Assembly (NCBI GenBank): GCA_001599595.1
Contig: BCHH01000004.1
Span: forward strand, 1,468,482-1,532,481
DNA: 64,000 nt
Direction of reading: 5' to 3'
DNA from: Beverwykella pulmonaria
Taxonomy: Eukaryota > Ascomycota > Dothideomycetes > Pleosporales > Melanommataceae
Shown in pieces: positions 11,838 through 23,072 of the stretch. Position numbers and translations under genes: made by a program. The notes below the pieces were generated by a model. It had not been told where the DNA came from. It made no database searches and saw only the letters and a program-made list of their open reading frames with translations. Each line of letters starts with the position of its first letter. Within the stretch, counting starts at the first letter, position 1.

Positions 11838-12173
11838 CTATTTTTTTTTTCCTTGCGCTTTTTGAATATCATCTCCGCATGCAGATAGTACGCGATTCCG
11901 ACCCGCAGCTTCGATAAGTATGTGTGTATGCGTGAGTTGAGACTGGATTTTAGTGCAAGCTTGCTTCCCTTGATGCAAATGAAATTCGGAGTGTGGAGGC
12001 TGCTTCACAAACAGGTTACCGCTGCATGTGTAGGCATGCGCAGGGATGCCAATCCTAACTTCAGGTTCGTATGCAGTGATCTGAAGCTTGGTCAATGATT
12101 GCGTGGTTTTGATTTTCAAACGTATACTCATGGAGACTTTATTGTCGATTGAGTTGCGAGAGTAACCTGCCAT
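11838..12173 (-). CDS. small hypothetical protein, copy 2
   Basis: One 111-residue frame with a short poly-Lys end (KAQGKKK). It has no signal peptide at the chosen ATG and no known domain. Its interest is the ordered similarity to the broken frame at 11332-11606, including the DNA just upstream of both ATGs (gatgcgatgg). That pattern indicates a local duplication of a real gene. It may itself be degenerate, because true upstream exons were not found. Confidence 0.35.
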   Translation of the reverse strand: MAGYSRNSIDNKVSMSIRLKIKTTQSLTKLQITAYEPEVRIGIPAHAYTCSGNLFVKQPPHSEFHLHQGKQACTKIQSQLTHTHILIEAAGRNRVLSACGDDIQKAQGKKK

Positions 12174-12180
12174 CGCATCG

Positions 12181-12776
12181 AGTCAAGGTCTCAATCCCTT
12201 GCTGGGGCGTGCACGCCCGCATCCCATGCGCTTGGATTAAGTAACATCCTAGCCCTCCGACTTCGGTCACTGCTCTTTTTAACTAAGCTTTCGCCTTAAT
12301 GGTGACTGTCAAGGAAGAAGTCAACCAGCGACTAGTAACAAGCAAGCTTTGGAATGTGAAGAGTCCGGCTGCGTATGTACTCTCGTAAAAAAGTCGAGTT
12401 AGTAGTTAAAACATGATTAGTGAGTTCAGCGCTCTGTAGAATCCTGCCCAAGTAACCAAGGTGCTGAGCAATATCTGTAAGCATAAGGCTGAATCCGACA
12501 CAATGGATGCCGCGTCGCTTCAGTGCGGAGATGCCTTGCCCCAGAGCACCTGCATATGACCTGGACCAATGCCAGCCATTTACGGCATTACACTTGTACA
12601 ACATGTCAAGGTTGATGCTTCCTCTCGACAGTGGTGGGGTCCGGGTAAAGACATATGGGCACACAGTGTTTATCAAGCTGGTATGTATATCTCTGCGAAA
12701 CCATATGAGGAGGATCCCTTTCCTGTTCAGGCTGGAAGGCTTTCCACCGTCAACCCTTTGCCCATTCCCCATCACA
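12181..12776. other. intergenic, upstream of second GMC gene
   Basis: No supported gene. The open frame continues upstream of 12777 but carries no signal peptide or family similarity before the chosen ATG. Confidence 0.5.
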
Positions 12777-14867
12777 ATGAGACTCTCCCAGCTCCTCCAT
12801 TCCATTCATCTCTTCCTCATCGTCACACTCGCATCCCCCTCTACTCTAATCCCGCTTTGTGCATCCTCCTTACCCGCAAACACATCCCACACATACGACT
12901 ACATCGTCACTGGCTCTGGACCCGGTGGCGGAACCATCGCCACGAACCTCGCTCGCGCAGGTCACTCTGTTCTCCTCATCGAAGCGGGCGACGACCAATC
13001 CGCGAACATCGCGACACAAATCCTCTCGCTCGGGTCAACGGGTCCCACGCACTGGGACTTCTTCGTGAGATACAGCGATGACATCGAGCGGACGAAGAAG
13101 TACAATTTGCTAGTATGGAAGCTGAAAGATGGGAGCTACTGGGTTGGGAAGACGCCGCCGGAGAGCGAGGCACAGATGATGGGCGTGTATTATCCGAGGG
13201 GCGCAACGCTAGGCGGGAGTGCAATCGTGAATGCGGCAGCGACTTGGTTGCCGAGCGATAGCGATTGGGACTTTATTTCGAAGGAGACGGGAGATGGTAT
13301 TTGGAGGTATGATATGCGTCTTTTCATGCCTCTGAATGTTAATTTAGAGAACGAGATGTGGGATTTGCGCTGATAGTATGAAAGTGGAAAGGAAATGCGC
13401 AAGATCTTCGAGCGTATCGAGCACAACAATTACCTCAATCCTGGAGTAGCTGGCCACGGTTTCAAGGGCTGGCTACAGACCAATATTGCTGATCGCAGTC
13501 TCTACAGCGCCAGTACTTTGCGCCTCGCTATTGTAAAGGCTGGCTTGAAGCTCCTCGGCAGAGACCCTGAAAAGATAATCGATTACCTCGTCAGTGATGG
13601 AAACTATCTCGACCCGAAAAGAGATACTACTGAAGGGCTGTGGGCACTCCCTTTCCACGTTGAGAAAAATTGGAAGCGCTTCAGTCCCCGGGACTACATT
13701 CTCGCAACCCGAAACGAAACTACTGCGAACGGAACGCAGAAGTATCCGCTCTTTTTACAGCTGAACTCACTGACCACCAAGGTTCTCTTCGATGATGAAG
13801 CCTGTGCCCAAGTTCATGGCAAGCCCAAAGCGATCGGCGTCGAATACCTCTCTGGCACCGCGGTCTACACAGGCGATCCACGCCATAACCTCACTACCGT
13901 GGGTACTCCCGGGCGTGCGTACGCTCGCAAAGAAGTCATAATATCCGGAGGCACCTTCAACACTCCGCAGATCCTACAACTCTCTGGGATCGGTCCCTCC
14001 GCCCTACTCAAGAAGTTCAACATCAGCGTAGTTTCCGACCTTCCCGGCGTGGGCCGCAACCTACAAGACAACTACGAGCTCCCAATTGTCGGACACGCAA
14101 ACTCAAGTCTTGCAGCGCCCATCGATCCGACTGCTCCGAACTGTACCCATGGAGCCCCAGGCGACCCCTGTGTCGAGCTCTGGAAGAACGGTACAGGACC
14201 ATACGCGCATGCCGGCGAAAACGCATTCGCCCTCCTCCGTCGATCCTCGCACTCACTTGACGGCGAGCGCGACATGTTTCTTTTCACCGTGCCCGGCGTA
14301 TTCCGGGGTTTCCGGCCTGTCACAAACCAGAGTTTCACAGACCCGCCGAACACGTTCTCGTGGTCGACGGTGAAAATGCATCCACAGAACAGGGCAGGCG
14401 TGATACAAATCCGAAGCACGGATCCAAGGGAGACGCCGGATATCAATTTCAATCATTTTGTGGAAGGTGCAGAGACGGATGTTGGGGCAATTCTGGATAC
14501 GGTAGCGTTTGCACGGAGGACGTTCGCTGCGACAGAGGGAGTAGTGGGGCCGCTGAAACCTTCAGAACCGTTGTGTCCTGAGGGGGACATTGGAGAGGAT
14601 GGTGTCTGTAGGGATCAGCAGGCGGATAGGGAGTATATCGAAAATCAGATCTTTGGGCACCATCCTACGAGTTCGTGCTCGGTTGGTGGGGATAGTAATC
14701 CGTTGGCGGTGCTAGATACGAGGCTAAGAGTGAGAGGTGTGAAGGGGTTGAGGGTTGTGGATGCTAGTGCGTTTCCTAGATGTCCAGGAGCGTTTCCAGC
14801 GGTTGCGACGTACATGTTGAGTGAAAAGGCGACAGATTTGGTGCTTGAGGATGCTGGAAAGTGGTAG
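12777..14867 (+). CDS. secreted GMC oxidoreductase, second type
   Basis: Two exons, 12777-13306 and 13385-14867, with a 78-bp intron, encode 670 residues. The ATG at 12777 begins a signal peptide (about 1-30). The acceptor at 13384 was chosen because it joins DGIW to SGKEMRKIFERIEHNNY, the expected family sequence. The FAD motif GSGPGGG is at 46-52 and RGATLGGSAIVNAAATW corresponds to the GMC signature. At the C-terminus GHHPTSSC carries the active-site His (about 603). The position of the second active-site His or Asn is Phe (about 647, in CPGAFPAVATYMLSEKA). This is a different branch from the gene at 3119-5222: longer, with one intron in place of four. The substrate is unknown. Confidence 0.9.
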
Positions 14868-15286
14868 ATGGTGGGAAATGCAATCTGGTATGATGAGGGG
14901 TTCTGTGCAGATTTAGGCTAGTTCTCTTGGCTTATTGCCGGAATTTGGCACAATGTTCCTTGATACACAACAACACTTCCTTTTTGTGATGAGCGAATGT
15001 ATTACCAGCAAAACAGTAAACATAATGACCATTTGCCTGACACAGCTCCTGAGAGAATAGGATTTAGCTCTTCAACATTCATGGCACTCAGTAAAGGACA
15101 TCACAAAGGAGACCGGCTCCATTACGTATAAAAAGATGTCTAATTTACAACAGGATCTCGAATGCCGTCATATGGTACAACCCAGGGTACAACGCCCACA
15201 ACTTATCCAACCATCTACCCTCTACAGAAATGTCCCCATCGCAAGCCCAAACGTGCTTTTCTAGAGACCTCTACACCAAAAGGGCT
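14868..15286. other. intergenic between convergent genes
   Basis: A 3' intergenic region between the GMC gene and the leftward secreted-protein gene. Nothing else is seen. Confidence 0.5.
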
Positions 15287-16020
15287 CTAAGGAGGGCACG
15301 CTCGGAGGCCGCTCGCCGCAGCGCAGGCATCAGCCGGGCTCCCATCCAAACACTCCGATACACAGGCCTCAAAGTTCATAATTGCAGCCGCCCCGTTCTT
15401 TGCGCAGTTGAGCCCACCGGACCCTTGCACGGGCGCGATAAACTCAAAGGGGTGGAAATCGTTGTCTCCAGGGCAACCCAAGCCGCCAGGAGGCAGGCGA
15501 GCCTCGCCGTTGATCTTGACGACGCGGGCCGTGACCATGGCACCACATATGTAGCCTGTGCCATCGCAGTTGACAGTCGTGCCGCAGGTCGTGGTGTCTT
15601 CTGTGGACCAACTATTCATTCATGAGTACATCGCGAATTCAGGGCTAAGGGGGAGGTGGATGTAACATACGCTTGCGAAAACCCGGCCTCAACGCCCAGA
15701 TTAAAAATTTCCTTAAAGTCAAGCCCCGCACTGACAGATAGGCTGACGGTGACCTCGACACCTCTGCACAATCATCAGTTTCCATCCTCGTTAGATGAAT
15801 CGTAGAAGGGGCAAGCGTACTCAGTGTGCGAGACCTCGGTGGTATGAGAGCAAGGCGCGCTGCAGGTAGTAGCGACGGCGTTGACGGGATCTTTGTCGAA
15901 GGGTGTGCCCTGGACAAGGTTTTGGTATTCGAGGACGTCGCTGCAGTCTTGGCGGGGGAAGATCATGGCCGCGGCTTGGCCGGCAAGGACGGCGGTGGTG
16001 AGGGTGGAGAGGGAGTGCAT
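15287..16020 (-). CDS. cysteine-rich secreted protein
   Basis: Three exons, 16020-15821, 15763-15671 and 15611-15287, with GT-AG introns of 57 and 59 bp, encode 205 residues. The first 18 or so residues are a signal peptide, followed by a possible dibasic-type site (FPRQ). The mature part has 12 cysteines, an even number that suits disulphide pairing. The middle exon codes a beta-like alternating segment (VEVTVSLSVSAGLDFKEIF). The family is not one I can name; similar leader, beta-segment and Cys-rich layouts occur among fungal secreted proteins and candidate effectors. The predicted location is extracellular. All splice sites and phases agree, so the gene looks functional. Confidence 0.75.
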
Positions 16021-17094
16021 TTTAATTTCTTCTACGTGGGAACTTTTGGGGAAATGAGAATTGGTGAGAATAAAGTGAGTGAAGGTTGATGTTGAAAAGA
16101 AATAGAAGAAACCTTTATAAAGAAAAGAATCTAGAAAACGGGAGGAAATACAATGGGAAAATTGGTCTGGCTGCTCTGATGATCAAGTCCATCGCGACCA
16201 TCTCGGTGTTCTTATAGCAACTCATCAATTCCTTGGCAGCATAGTCCCTCTCACGTCGAATCTTTTTGGAGAAGTATCTTGCCGTACTCGGCTCCCTGAG
16301 TTTCAATTCACCCCCTTCTTAGCCCCGATGCACAAGGTGGAGCAAAGCCTCCTCCAGGCCAAGAGGCACTTGCTACATCCCCCATGAGAAGTCAGCCGCC
16401 AAGGCCGTTTGATATTTCGAAAATGCCTTTTCGGTATGAATATGAGCTGATACAGATGCAATGGAAAAAGGACATCAGTTCGAGAGTCAACATCCGAACG
16501 CCTTCAATGATTTTGACTGCATGACAAGGTGAATGCGTTTACAGAGACTTGTAACCTCGAGAGAATGACTTCATAAAGTGACCGATTCTAAGTGACGAAT
16601 TCGTTTTTCTCCCTTCCCTTTGCTGTTGTCTATGCCTCTCCAACCTTGGAAGTCAGCCTATCATGCACTGCCAAATATAACTAGCGCCAGGATTGGCTTG
16701 GCGCATCCTGCACGCACATCCATGTCCTGAAACGGATGCACATAAGCCGACGACGGTGGAAAATTTGCCGAACACTGCCCAAATCTATTTATTCGGCTTT
16801 TTTTGCGATGGGAGGGTTTCAAGGGAATTGCTGCTGCGCGGCCAGAAAGAAGACGTAAAAACTAACAAGGACGACCGAAAAGTGCTGTAACGGATATGAG
16901 GAACCATGTGGGCTATTTCGGACGTGAAGAAATTACATCCCGGCTTATCGTTAGCTTATTTATTCCTAGAATCGGATCCCATAAGGGTTGCGGGAAGGAG
17001 CAGAACTTGTTGAGAACTATGGAACGGGCGGAATAAACGAGGATAGAGAAGACGAGCCAAGGAAGAGACACCGAGACCCATGGGCCATAATCTC
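16021..17094. other. intergenic, no supported gene
   Basis: Upstream of the secreted-protein gene and downstream of the DUF4246 gene. No domain-bearing frame or RNA gene is seen. Confidence 0.5.
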
Positions 17095-18989
17095 TCAATG
17101 CTCACAGAAGCTGAATTCATCTCGAGCGACGTAGGCATCCACGACTTCATTCATCCTCCCTCTCTCTGCCATAAGCTCCTCGCGAATCTTCTTCGCCTCC
17201 TCCATCTCCAGTGGAAAGTCATCAACGCCATCAATGACGATTTCGTAGAGCTCGGCAGGCAAATCTCCTAGCCTGCCTCCAACCTTTTTTATTTCTCTTG
17301 CCCACCAATCACGTTGCTGAGGCGGAATGTTTGCTGTGGAGAGGATGGGAATACTGGGGTCGACAAGGAACAGCGCCAGTATCTTGCGATGTCCAGGCTG
17401 TGTCGAGTCTTCGAGCTTGAAGCTGCCAACCCTGTGTTGGAATCCATTTGGGAAGACGAGCAGTCGGCCCTCTCGAGTAAGAACATCACCCACATTTTGG
17501 AAGGGCCTGGAGAAGTTTTCGAAGCCGTAAACGCGCTCGATTCCATCGTCATCGCCTTGATCGTAATTGAGTTCGTCTAGACATTGACTGCTCAGGCCCG
17601 TTCGAAACGAGAGATAGGAGTCGGTGATATTGTGGTTATCGTAGTAGAACAACGCTGTCGCCACGATGTGCTCATTCAACTGACCCTCAATATGCCAAGA
17701 TCCACCCTCGTAGTTCGGCTTCTCTGGCGTGAGCTGGATGTTGGCCAGCTTGACTATGACCTGGAGTTTCTTATCTCTGCCTTTAAGAAAGGCAAAGGGA
17801 TCTGCTGTATGTTCCTGCTTATAGGTATTCCTGAGCTCCTCGGGAGGCTCCGGCTTTATCAAGATTTGATTCTCCTTCCTGTACTCTTCGTCTCTTTCTC
17901 CTCGCTCGTCTGATTCCGGGTCCTCGTCTGAATCTAATGGCCTTTCTTCCGGTAGGTTGTCAGGCCACTTATATTTGATTGCCTTGCATTTTATTCGTGG
18001 CTCTAATTCGAAATTATCGAAGAAACAAAAGAAGTTGAATTGATAGGCGATATTCCACATCGGAACGGCTTTGGTAATGATCGTTTCGATAACACCATAG
18101 AGATTCTTGTGGTCAACCGGATGCAGATTGTTGATATAAGAGTCAATTTTCGCATTGGTTCCATCGGGGAATGAGACATTGCAGGGTAACCACTGGAAAC
18201 GAGTGGACCACAGCGACACATCTGAATTTCGCCAGGTTAGCCCCATATCTTGAGGGATAAAATGCTGTTCTGGGAGGATTTCGCCCTTTCCGATGCTTCT
18301 TATACAGTTCTCGAGGTTCACGGTCGAGTCTGGCAGAACCCGGGAGCGGCCGTATATGAGTGGAAAGAGAGATGGATGAACGAGATCGAGGACTCGATCA
18401 TTGGACCCAGGGTGCCAATCTTTCTGTGCACCAGGCACGTTTTCCAGAACTGCCACAGCCTTCTTGAGAGCGGCCTTGACGCCAAAAGGGATGACAGAAT
18501 CCGCCTTCATGATGGCGGAGGAGGTGTCGAAGATCGGAATGAACCCATATTTTTCCTCGAACGCGGCCTTCTCACGAAGCTCCTTGATGCACTTCCCACA
18601 CATTTAGTGACCGGAAACGAGGACTTTCGGAGTCGCTTACATATTCGAACATTCTCTCACTAAAATCCCCATGCTTGATTCCAGCGGCAGCCCAGTCAAG
18701 CTCCATGGCTTCTTTCTTCCATTTAGACTTGATATCTTCATTCAAGATCTTTTTTTTCCAGTCTGGCTTGTCGGTAATCTGATTCATGAATACGAGCATG
18801 CATCGCTCGCGTACAGTCGACGGCTCGTGGTACCAGTCTTGTACCGCTGACAGATATTTCGATTTCTCTTCGTTGGCACCCCAATCAGTGAGCGGCAAGC
18901 CAAAGCCAGGGAGCTTGAACGAGCTTAGCAGAGCGAAATATGAGAAAGGGGAGTTCTAGCACCTTGATTCGCTCGTTGTCGCTACCCAT
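17095..18989 (-). CDS. DUF4246 family protein (probable 2OG-Fe(II) oxygenase fold)
   Basis: Three exons, 18989-18963 (nine codons), 18913-18641 and 18591-17095, with two 49-bp introns, give 598 residues. The tiny first exon was found because it completes the family N-terminus (MGSDNERIKLPGFGLPL). The second junction restores EYCIKELREKA. Family hallmarks are DWHPGSNDRVLDLVHPSLFP, a W-x-x-FQWLPCNV stretch and SYINNLHP. The C-terminal half holds GSWHIEGQLNEHIVATALFY (His about 400, Glu about 402) and FPNGFQHRVGSF (His about 486) with a following HRK, which is the layout of a His-x-Glu...His iron site. DUF4246 proteins are common in fungi and their substrates are unknown to me. Confidence 0.9.
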
Positions 18990-20906
18990 GTCGGTGAAAC
19001 AAAGTCGAGTCAATAACCTCACTCGAGGCTCAACAGTATACGGTAGATGAGTGTTGGTAGATCGAATCGTTGATTGCTTTATGTAGACGTTCGTTTAACG
19101 CACACAGTCTGTAGTGTTCATAGTACATGATTGAGGCGAGGATTGCAATGTGTGGCACAGCGTCAGCATTACGCCAAGGCGACTGACTGCACGATGTTTG
19201 GACCAACCAAGCTGACTTAGCACCCCTGTCAGGAGACATTTTGTCCCGCGAACCAATAGTATAACACTGGACAGACAATTTTGAAATGCTAGCATGAACG
19301 TAAAATGTACCATGATACTGTAGGTTTTCACTTATCGTAGGACGCAGTCATTTCCAGTCGACATTCATTAGCAAGAGGCCAAGAGGATCCTCTTACTGTA
19401 AGCCTTGCGTCACACTGCTGTATCTTCCGGCGTAGGCATAGCCTTACGAAGAGCGCGTCTCATGAAAAGTGGAAAGTTGCAGTACATACTCTGAGAAAGA
19501 TGTCAGGATCGCAGGCCGAGCAATAAAGAGACAATGCGGGCACTATGGGAAATTGCTTCGCAAGAGCCTTGTAACAGCTATTAATCGAAATAGAACATCG
19601 CAGGCTCGAGAAAAGAGAAGAATGAAAGTACGATTGGAATTGAGGAGTGAGGCCTGGCACCAGGGAGTTTCAGCCATTCTTGTCGGCACTTTTGGGTCTG
19701 AAAATACCGATTGGTTGCTCGCCGGGACCATCGTCACACCCCAACTTAGAATGGCCTCTTCTCAAGCTCTGACTATTTTGCTGATGAGGTGAATCTGGGC
19801 TTTCAATTTCTTACATCGCCTTCTGTGTGACATAAAAGAACAATTCCCAACAAATTTCGACTGCCTCTCTTGCGAAACCGTACCTCCTAATATAAGAAAA
19901 CATGCCCCACTCCTCGCTCTTGCTTTGAAAGTGACTATCCTTAGCAAATAACTCCGGCAAGCACTCTCTACCACCGTACTTTCTCCCAATATTCTCTCTC
20001 TCCCACCCCAAACCATCAATCTGATTGTCAACACAGCCTCAACACCTGCCACTATGGCCACAGCAACTCAACCATCTCACCGCTTCGGCCACACCGGCAT
20101 CTGCGCCATCCTCGATGAAATCTTCAACGCCCTTCCTTCTGAGTGCCCCGGAAATCCTTCATACAAGCGAAGCCGAACCACTTTCTGGCTCATAACTTTC
20201 CTCCTATAAGCCGAGACCTCGGAAACACCTTCCCAAAGAATAAGTCACGCCGCAGATATTTGAATCAGCCCTCCAGAAATATCTTCATGCTTTCGAGTCC
20301 ACAACAGAAACCCCGATAATGATGATGATGTAAGCAGGGCGAAAGAGAGAGTATCAAGATGTGTATTGTGTGTGTATGTACGTACAGCCAAAAACATAAA
20401 CTAACTTACACATAGCGTGACTCTGTAACCTACGCCAGCCAGGGATGTATCGCATATCCATTGAGTGAAGGCCAAGACGTTAAGTCAGGGTGAAGTGAAG
20501 ATGATGAGAGACACATCTTACCAAGCTATATAAGTGAAAGTGTCAACCATCTTCTCATTCCATCTGCGTCTCCCCTGCATCTCCTCTCCCTACTTCGTGT
20601 TACTAAATTTCCGCCTCATAGTTATCACCCGATCACATTCCCATCATTGTACCTGTCACTTTTACAATCTCAAGCGGCGCTTTTCGTGTAACTTGAGGCG
20701 CGAAATACGTCACTCACAACAATTCAAGCCAAGTACACTCCTCCTACAACGTTATTGCAGTCACGACTTCCAATCTTCTCGTCTACAGGACGCGTTGTAG
20801 TACGTCTTGCGCTTTCATCTGTCTTTGCATCAGCGCCAAAGGTCAGCTTGCGATCGGCCCAAAATCTCCCATCTACCCGAGCTCTATAAGCTCAAAGCCC
20901 GCAAAC
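18990..20906. other. intergenic with one tiny possible frame
   Basis: No convincing gene. A 51-codon frame at 20054-20209 (MATATQPSHRFGHTGICAIL...) is protein-like in codon use but too short to judge. At about 20345-20395 lies a diverged piece of the repeat also seen at 40100 and 60128. Confidence 0.4.
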
Positions 20907-23072
20907 ATGCCGCCTCACGGTCTTTACCCCATTTCGCGCCATCATCTCTATAGAGCAGACAATCTACAGCCAACCTTCAACACCATGGATTTCGAGGACG
21001 ATAGAAACCAAGAAGCGAACATGGCACAGACTAGCGGTACGAGCAAGACGAAGCAAGTCGGGAAGGTGAAAGAGTGGAAGAAAAAGAAAAGGGAGCATTC
21101 TGGGGTTGAGAAGGCGGATAAGGATACACCAGCTGGCACGTCCGTAGTTCAGATGTCGGCGAGCCCTAACAACAAGGTCGAGAGTGGGTTGAAGAATAAA
21201 AACGATGATGAAATAGCGAAGAAAATGGCGCACTCCTCGTCGAAGAAACGCAGCAGGGAGAGCGAGGGAGAGACAGATACGCCGTCAATGACTCGTACTA
21301 CGTCCACCAATGGCTTTGTCATTGGAGCCAACATATTGAAAGACCTGGAGACTGCTATGGGTGACATTAGCGCAAACTTTAAGAAGTGGTCTTCACTTGA
21401 AAAAGAGCCATTCAGAATTCGAGAAGAGTCGAAAAAGAGAAAGGAGAAAGCTGGCAGAAAGCGTCAAGATGGAACAACGAAAAAGATCTCGGATTCCCAG
21501 GACGCTGCCGAACCTTCGGGAAACCCTAAGACTAAGAAGCAGAAGAGGAAGAACAGAGACATCGTTGAGAACCACAACAAGACTTCCAAATCTCAAACTG
21601 CTTCGCCCGTAGGGAATTCGTCATATGCCATAATTCCGAGAAGATCATATGTTCCGCTCCCTCCAAAGCCTAAAATGCCTGCCTATAGTACTCTGCAGAA
21701 GACGGAACAACAGCAGCAGGAGGAGGGTCCGGAGCTGGAAGTAATATTGATCCCGGAGATGCCTCCAAAAAACATGGCGAAGATGCCCCAGAATGCCGGG
21801 CCAACGAAGTCGTTCCTGGAGAGATCGTTCTCCAATGCCTTAAGAGCAGCAATCTTGTCAAATAAGAACCCACCTGCAACACCCATTCTGAAGTTGCCAG
21901 ACTTGAACTCAGAGTCAGACTCGGGCTCTGGTGTAGAGATTCAAACTCCAGCCCCGGTGCCAGCCGCGACCTCTAAGCCCCAAGAGAACGTTTACAAGTC
22001 CGGCAATCAGTGTGGCCTCTCGCCGTTGACGCTCGATCAGATCCCGAACACTCATTCATTGAAAACGAAACTAGTCCCAAAGCGTTACTCTAGATACACG
22101 TCTAGAGCGAGCTCCGTTGTAACATCTCTGCCATCATCTGGCTCTTCAGTCAGTCTCCCCGCTTCACTTGACCGCGTTGGAAAACCATACGTACGATCTG
22201 GTGCCGGCGTGGATCCCTTCATCCAACCTGAGATGATGAAAATGACGAAGAAGAAGAAGAAGCACCGCGAGACCCACGAGGAAACCGGCGTAGAGGTCTT
22301 CGAGCTGCGATTCCGCGACGTTCAGCAAGCGATCAACTTTTCCGACGAACAAGACTATATGGACGAGTATCTGGCGTGGCAGACTGCCAACGACTCACTC
22401 GGACCATACGCCTGTCTCGGAAAGGCGAGCGGATGCACTTCCAAGAAAGAGCAGATCATCCTTACTGGCAAGGAACAGAACAAAACTATAGAGCGCTTCC
22501 ACGAAGTCGGCGGCAGCGACCCAGATGCTGCTATGCACGACGCAAACCACCGCGCATACAAGGCAGAAAATTTCCTCATGATGGCAGTCCGTGCCCGTAT
22601 TCCGGTTCCGACCGGTCGGCTGGCTGGTGCTTGGACGCTGTACTGTCCTAAATATGGAGAGTATCACTTCGATAGGTACGGCCTCGGCCTGCGAAAATTG
22701 ACTATCCATACCGTCGCCGGCTCCAAGGATGAGTTCACCGCACGTCTCAATATTCCACCTCGTTCAACGGCGTTCGTCATTCGTCCCTTCTGCGCGCCGC
22801 CACATGCTTCGTTTCGAACGAATGTTGTCGAGACAGCGCCCGAGGGCTACAAAGTCAAGATTGTATTTCTCGGAAATGGATACTTGCAGCTTCGCGTTGA
22901 TCTAAACTTGCTGCTGCGCGGGAAGCGTACGGAGATGGTGGAGGGAAAGAGCATGTGTATGGAGTTTGTGGGCGTGCATGAGAAGGCGCTGCAGTGGGTA
23001 GAGAAGAAAGATGAACTAGAGGAGAAGAGGAAGAAGCTTTTTGCTAAATATGGGGGCGTAGATGATGACTGA
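20907..23072 (+). CDS. unknown family, paralogue A (721 residues, basic, nuclear-like)
   Basis: One long uninterrupted frame. An ATG at 20985 in a better context (accATGg) is an alternative start. Residues 30-450 are low-complexity, Lys/Ser/Pro-rich and contain several nuclear-localisation-like clusters (KKKKREH, SKKRSRE, SKKRKEKAGRKR, KTKKQKRKNRD, KKKKKHRE). Residues 574-692 form the domain shared with the three genes at 25951, 29895 and 33211. Motif A is GAWTLYCPKYGEYH at 574-587, motif B FLGNGYLQLRVDL starts at 654, and the closing FVG is at 687, exactly 33 residues after motif B. A short charged helix ends the protein. Function is unknown. The basic N-terminus suggests a nuclear or nucleic-acid-associated protein. 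Confidence 0.85.
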   Translation: MPPHGLYPISRHHLYRADNLQPTFNTMDFEDDRNQEANMAQTSGTSKTKQVGKVKEWKKKKREHSGVEKADKDTPAGTSVVQMSASPNNKVESGLKNKNDDEIAKKMAHSSSKKRSRESEGETDTPSMTRTTSTNGFVIGANILKDLETAMGDISANFKKWSSLEKEPFRIREESKKRKEKAGRKRQDGTTKKISDSQDAAEPSGNPKTKKQKRKNRDIVENHNKTSKSQTASPVGNSSYAIIPRRSYVPLPPKPKMPAYSTLQKTEQQQQEEGPELEVILIPEMPPKNMAKMPQNAGPTKSFLERSFSNALRAAILSNKNPPATPILKLPDLNSESDSGSGVEIQTPAPVPAATSKPQENVYKSGNQCGLSPLTLDQIPNTHSLKTKLVPKRYSRYTSRASSVVTSLPSSGSSVSLPASLDRVGKPYVRSGAGVDPFIQPEMMKMTKKKKKHRETHEETGVEVFELRFRDVQQAINFSDEQDYMDEYLAWQTANDSLGPYACLGKASGCTSKKEQIILTGKEQNKTIERFHEVGGSDPDAAMHDANHRAYKAENFLMMAVRARIPVPTGRLAGAWTLYCPKYGEYHFDRYGLGLRKLTIHTVAGSKDEFTARLNIPPRSTAFVIRPFCAPPHASFRTNVVETAPEGYKVKIVFLGNGYLQLRVDLNLLLRGKRTEMVEGKSMCMEFVGVHEKALQWVEKKDELEEKRKKLFAKYGGVDDD

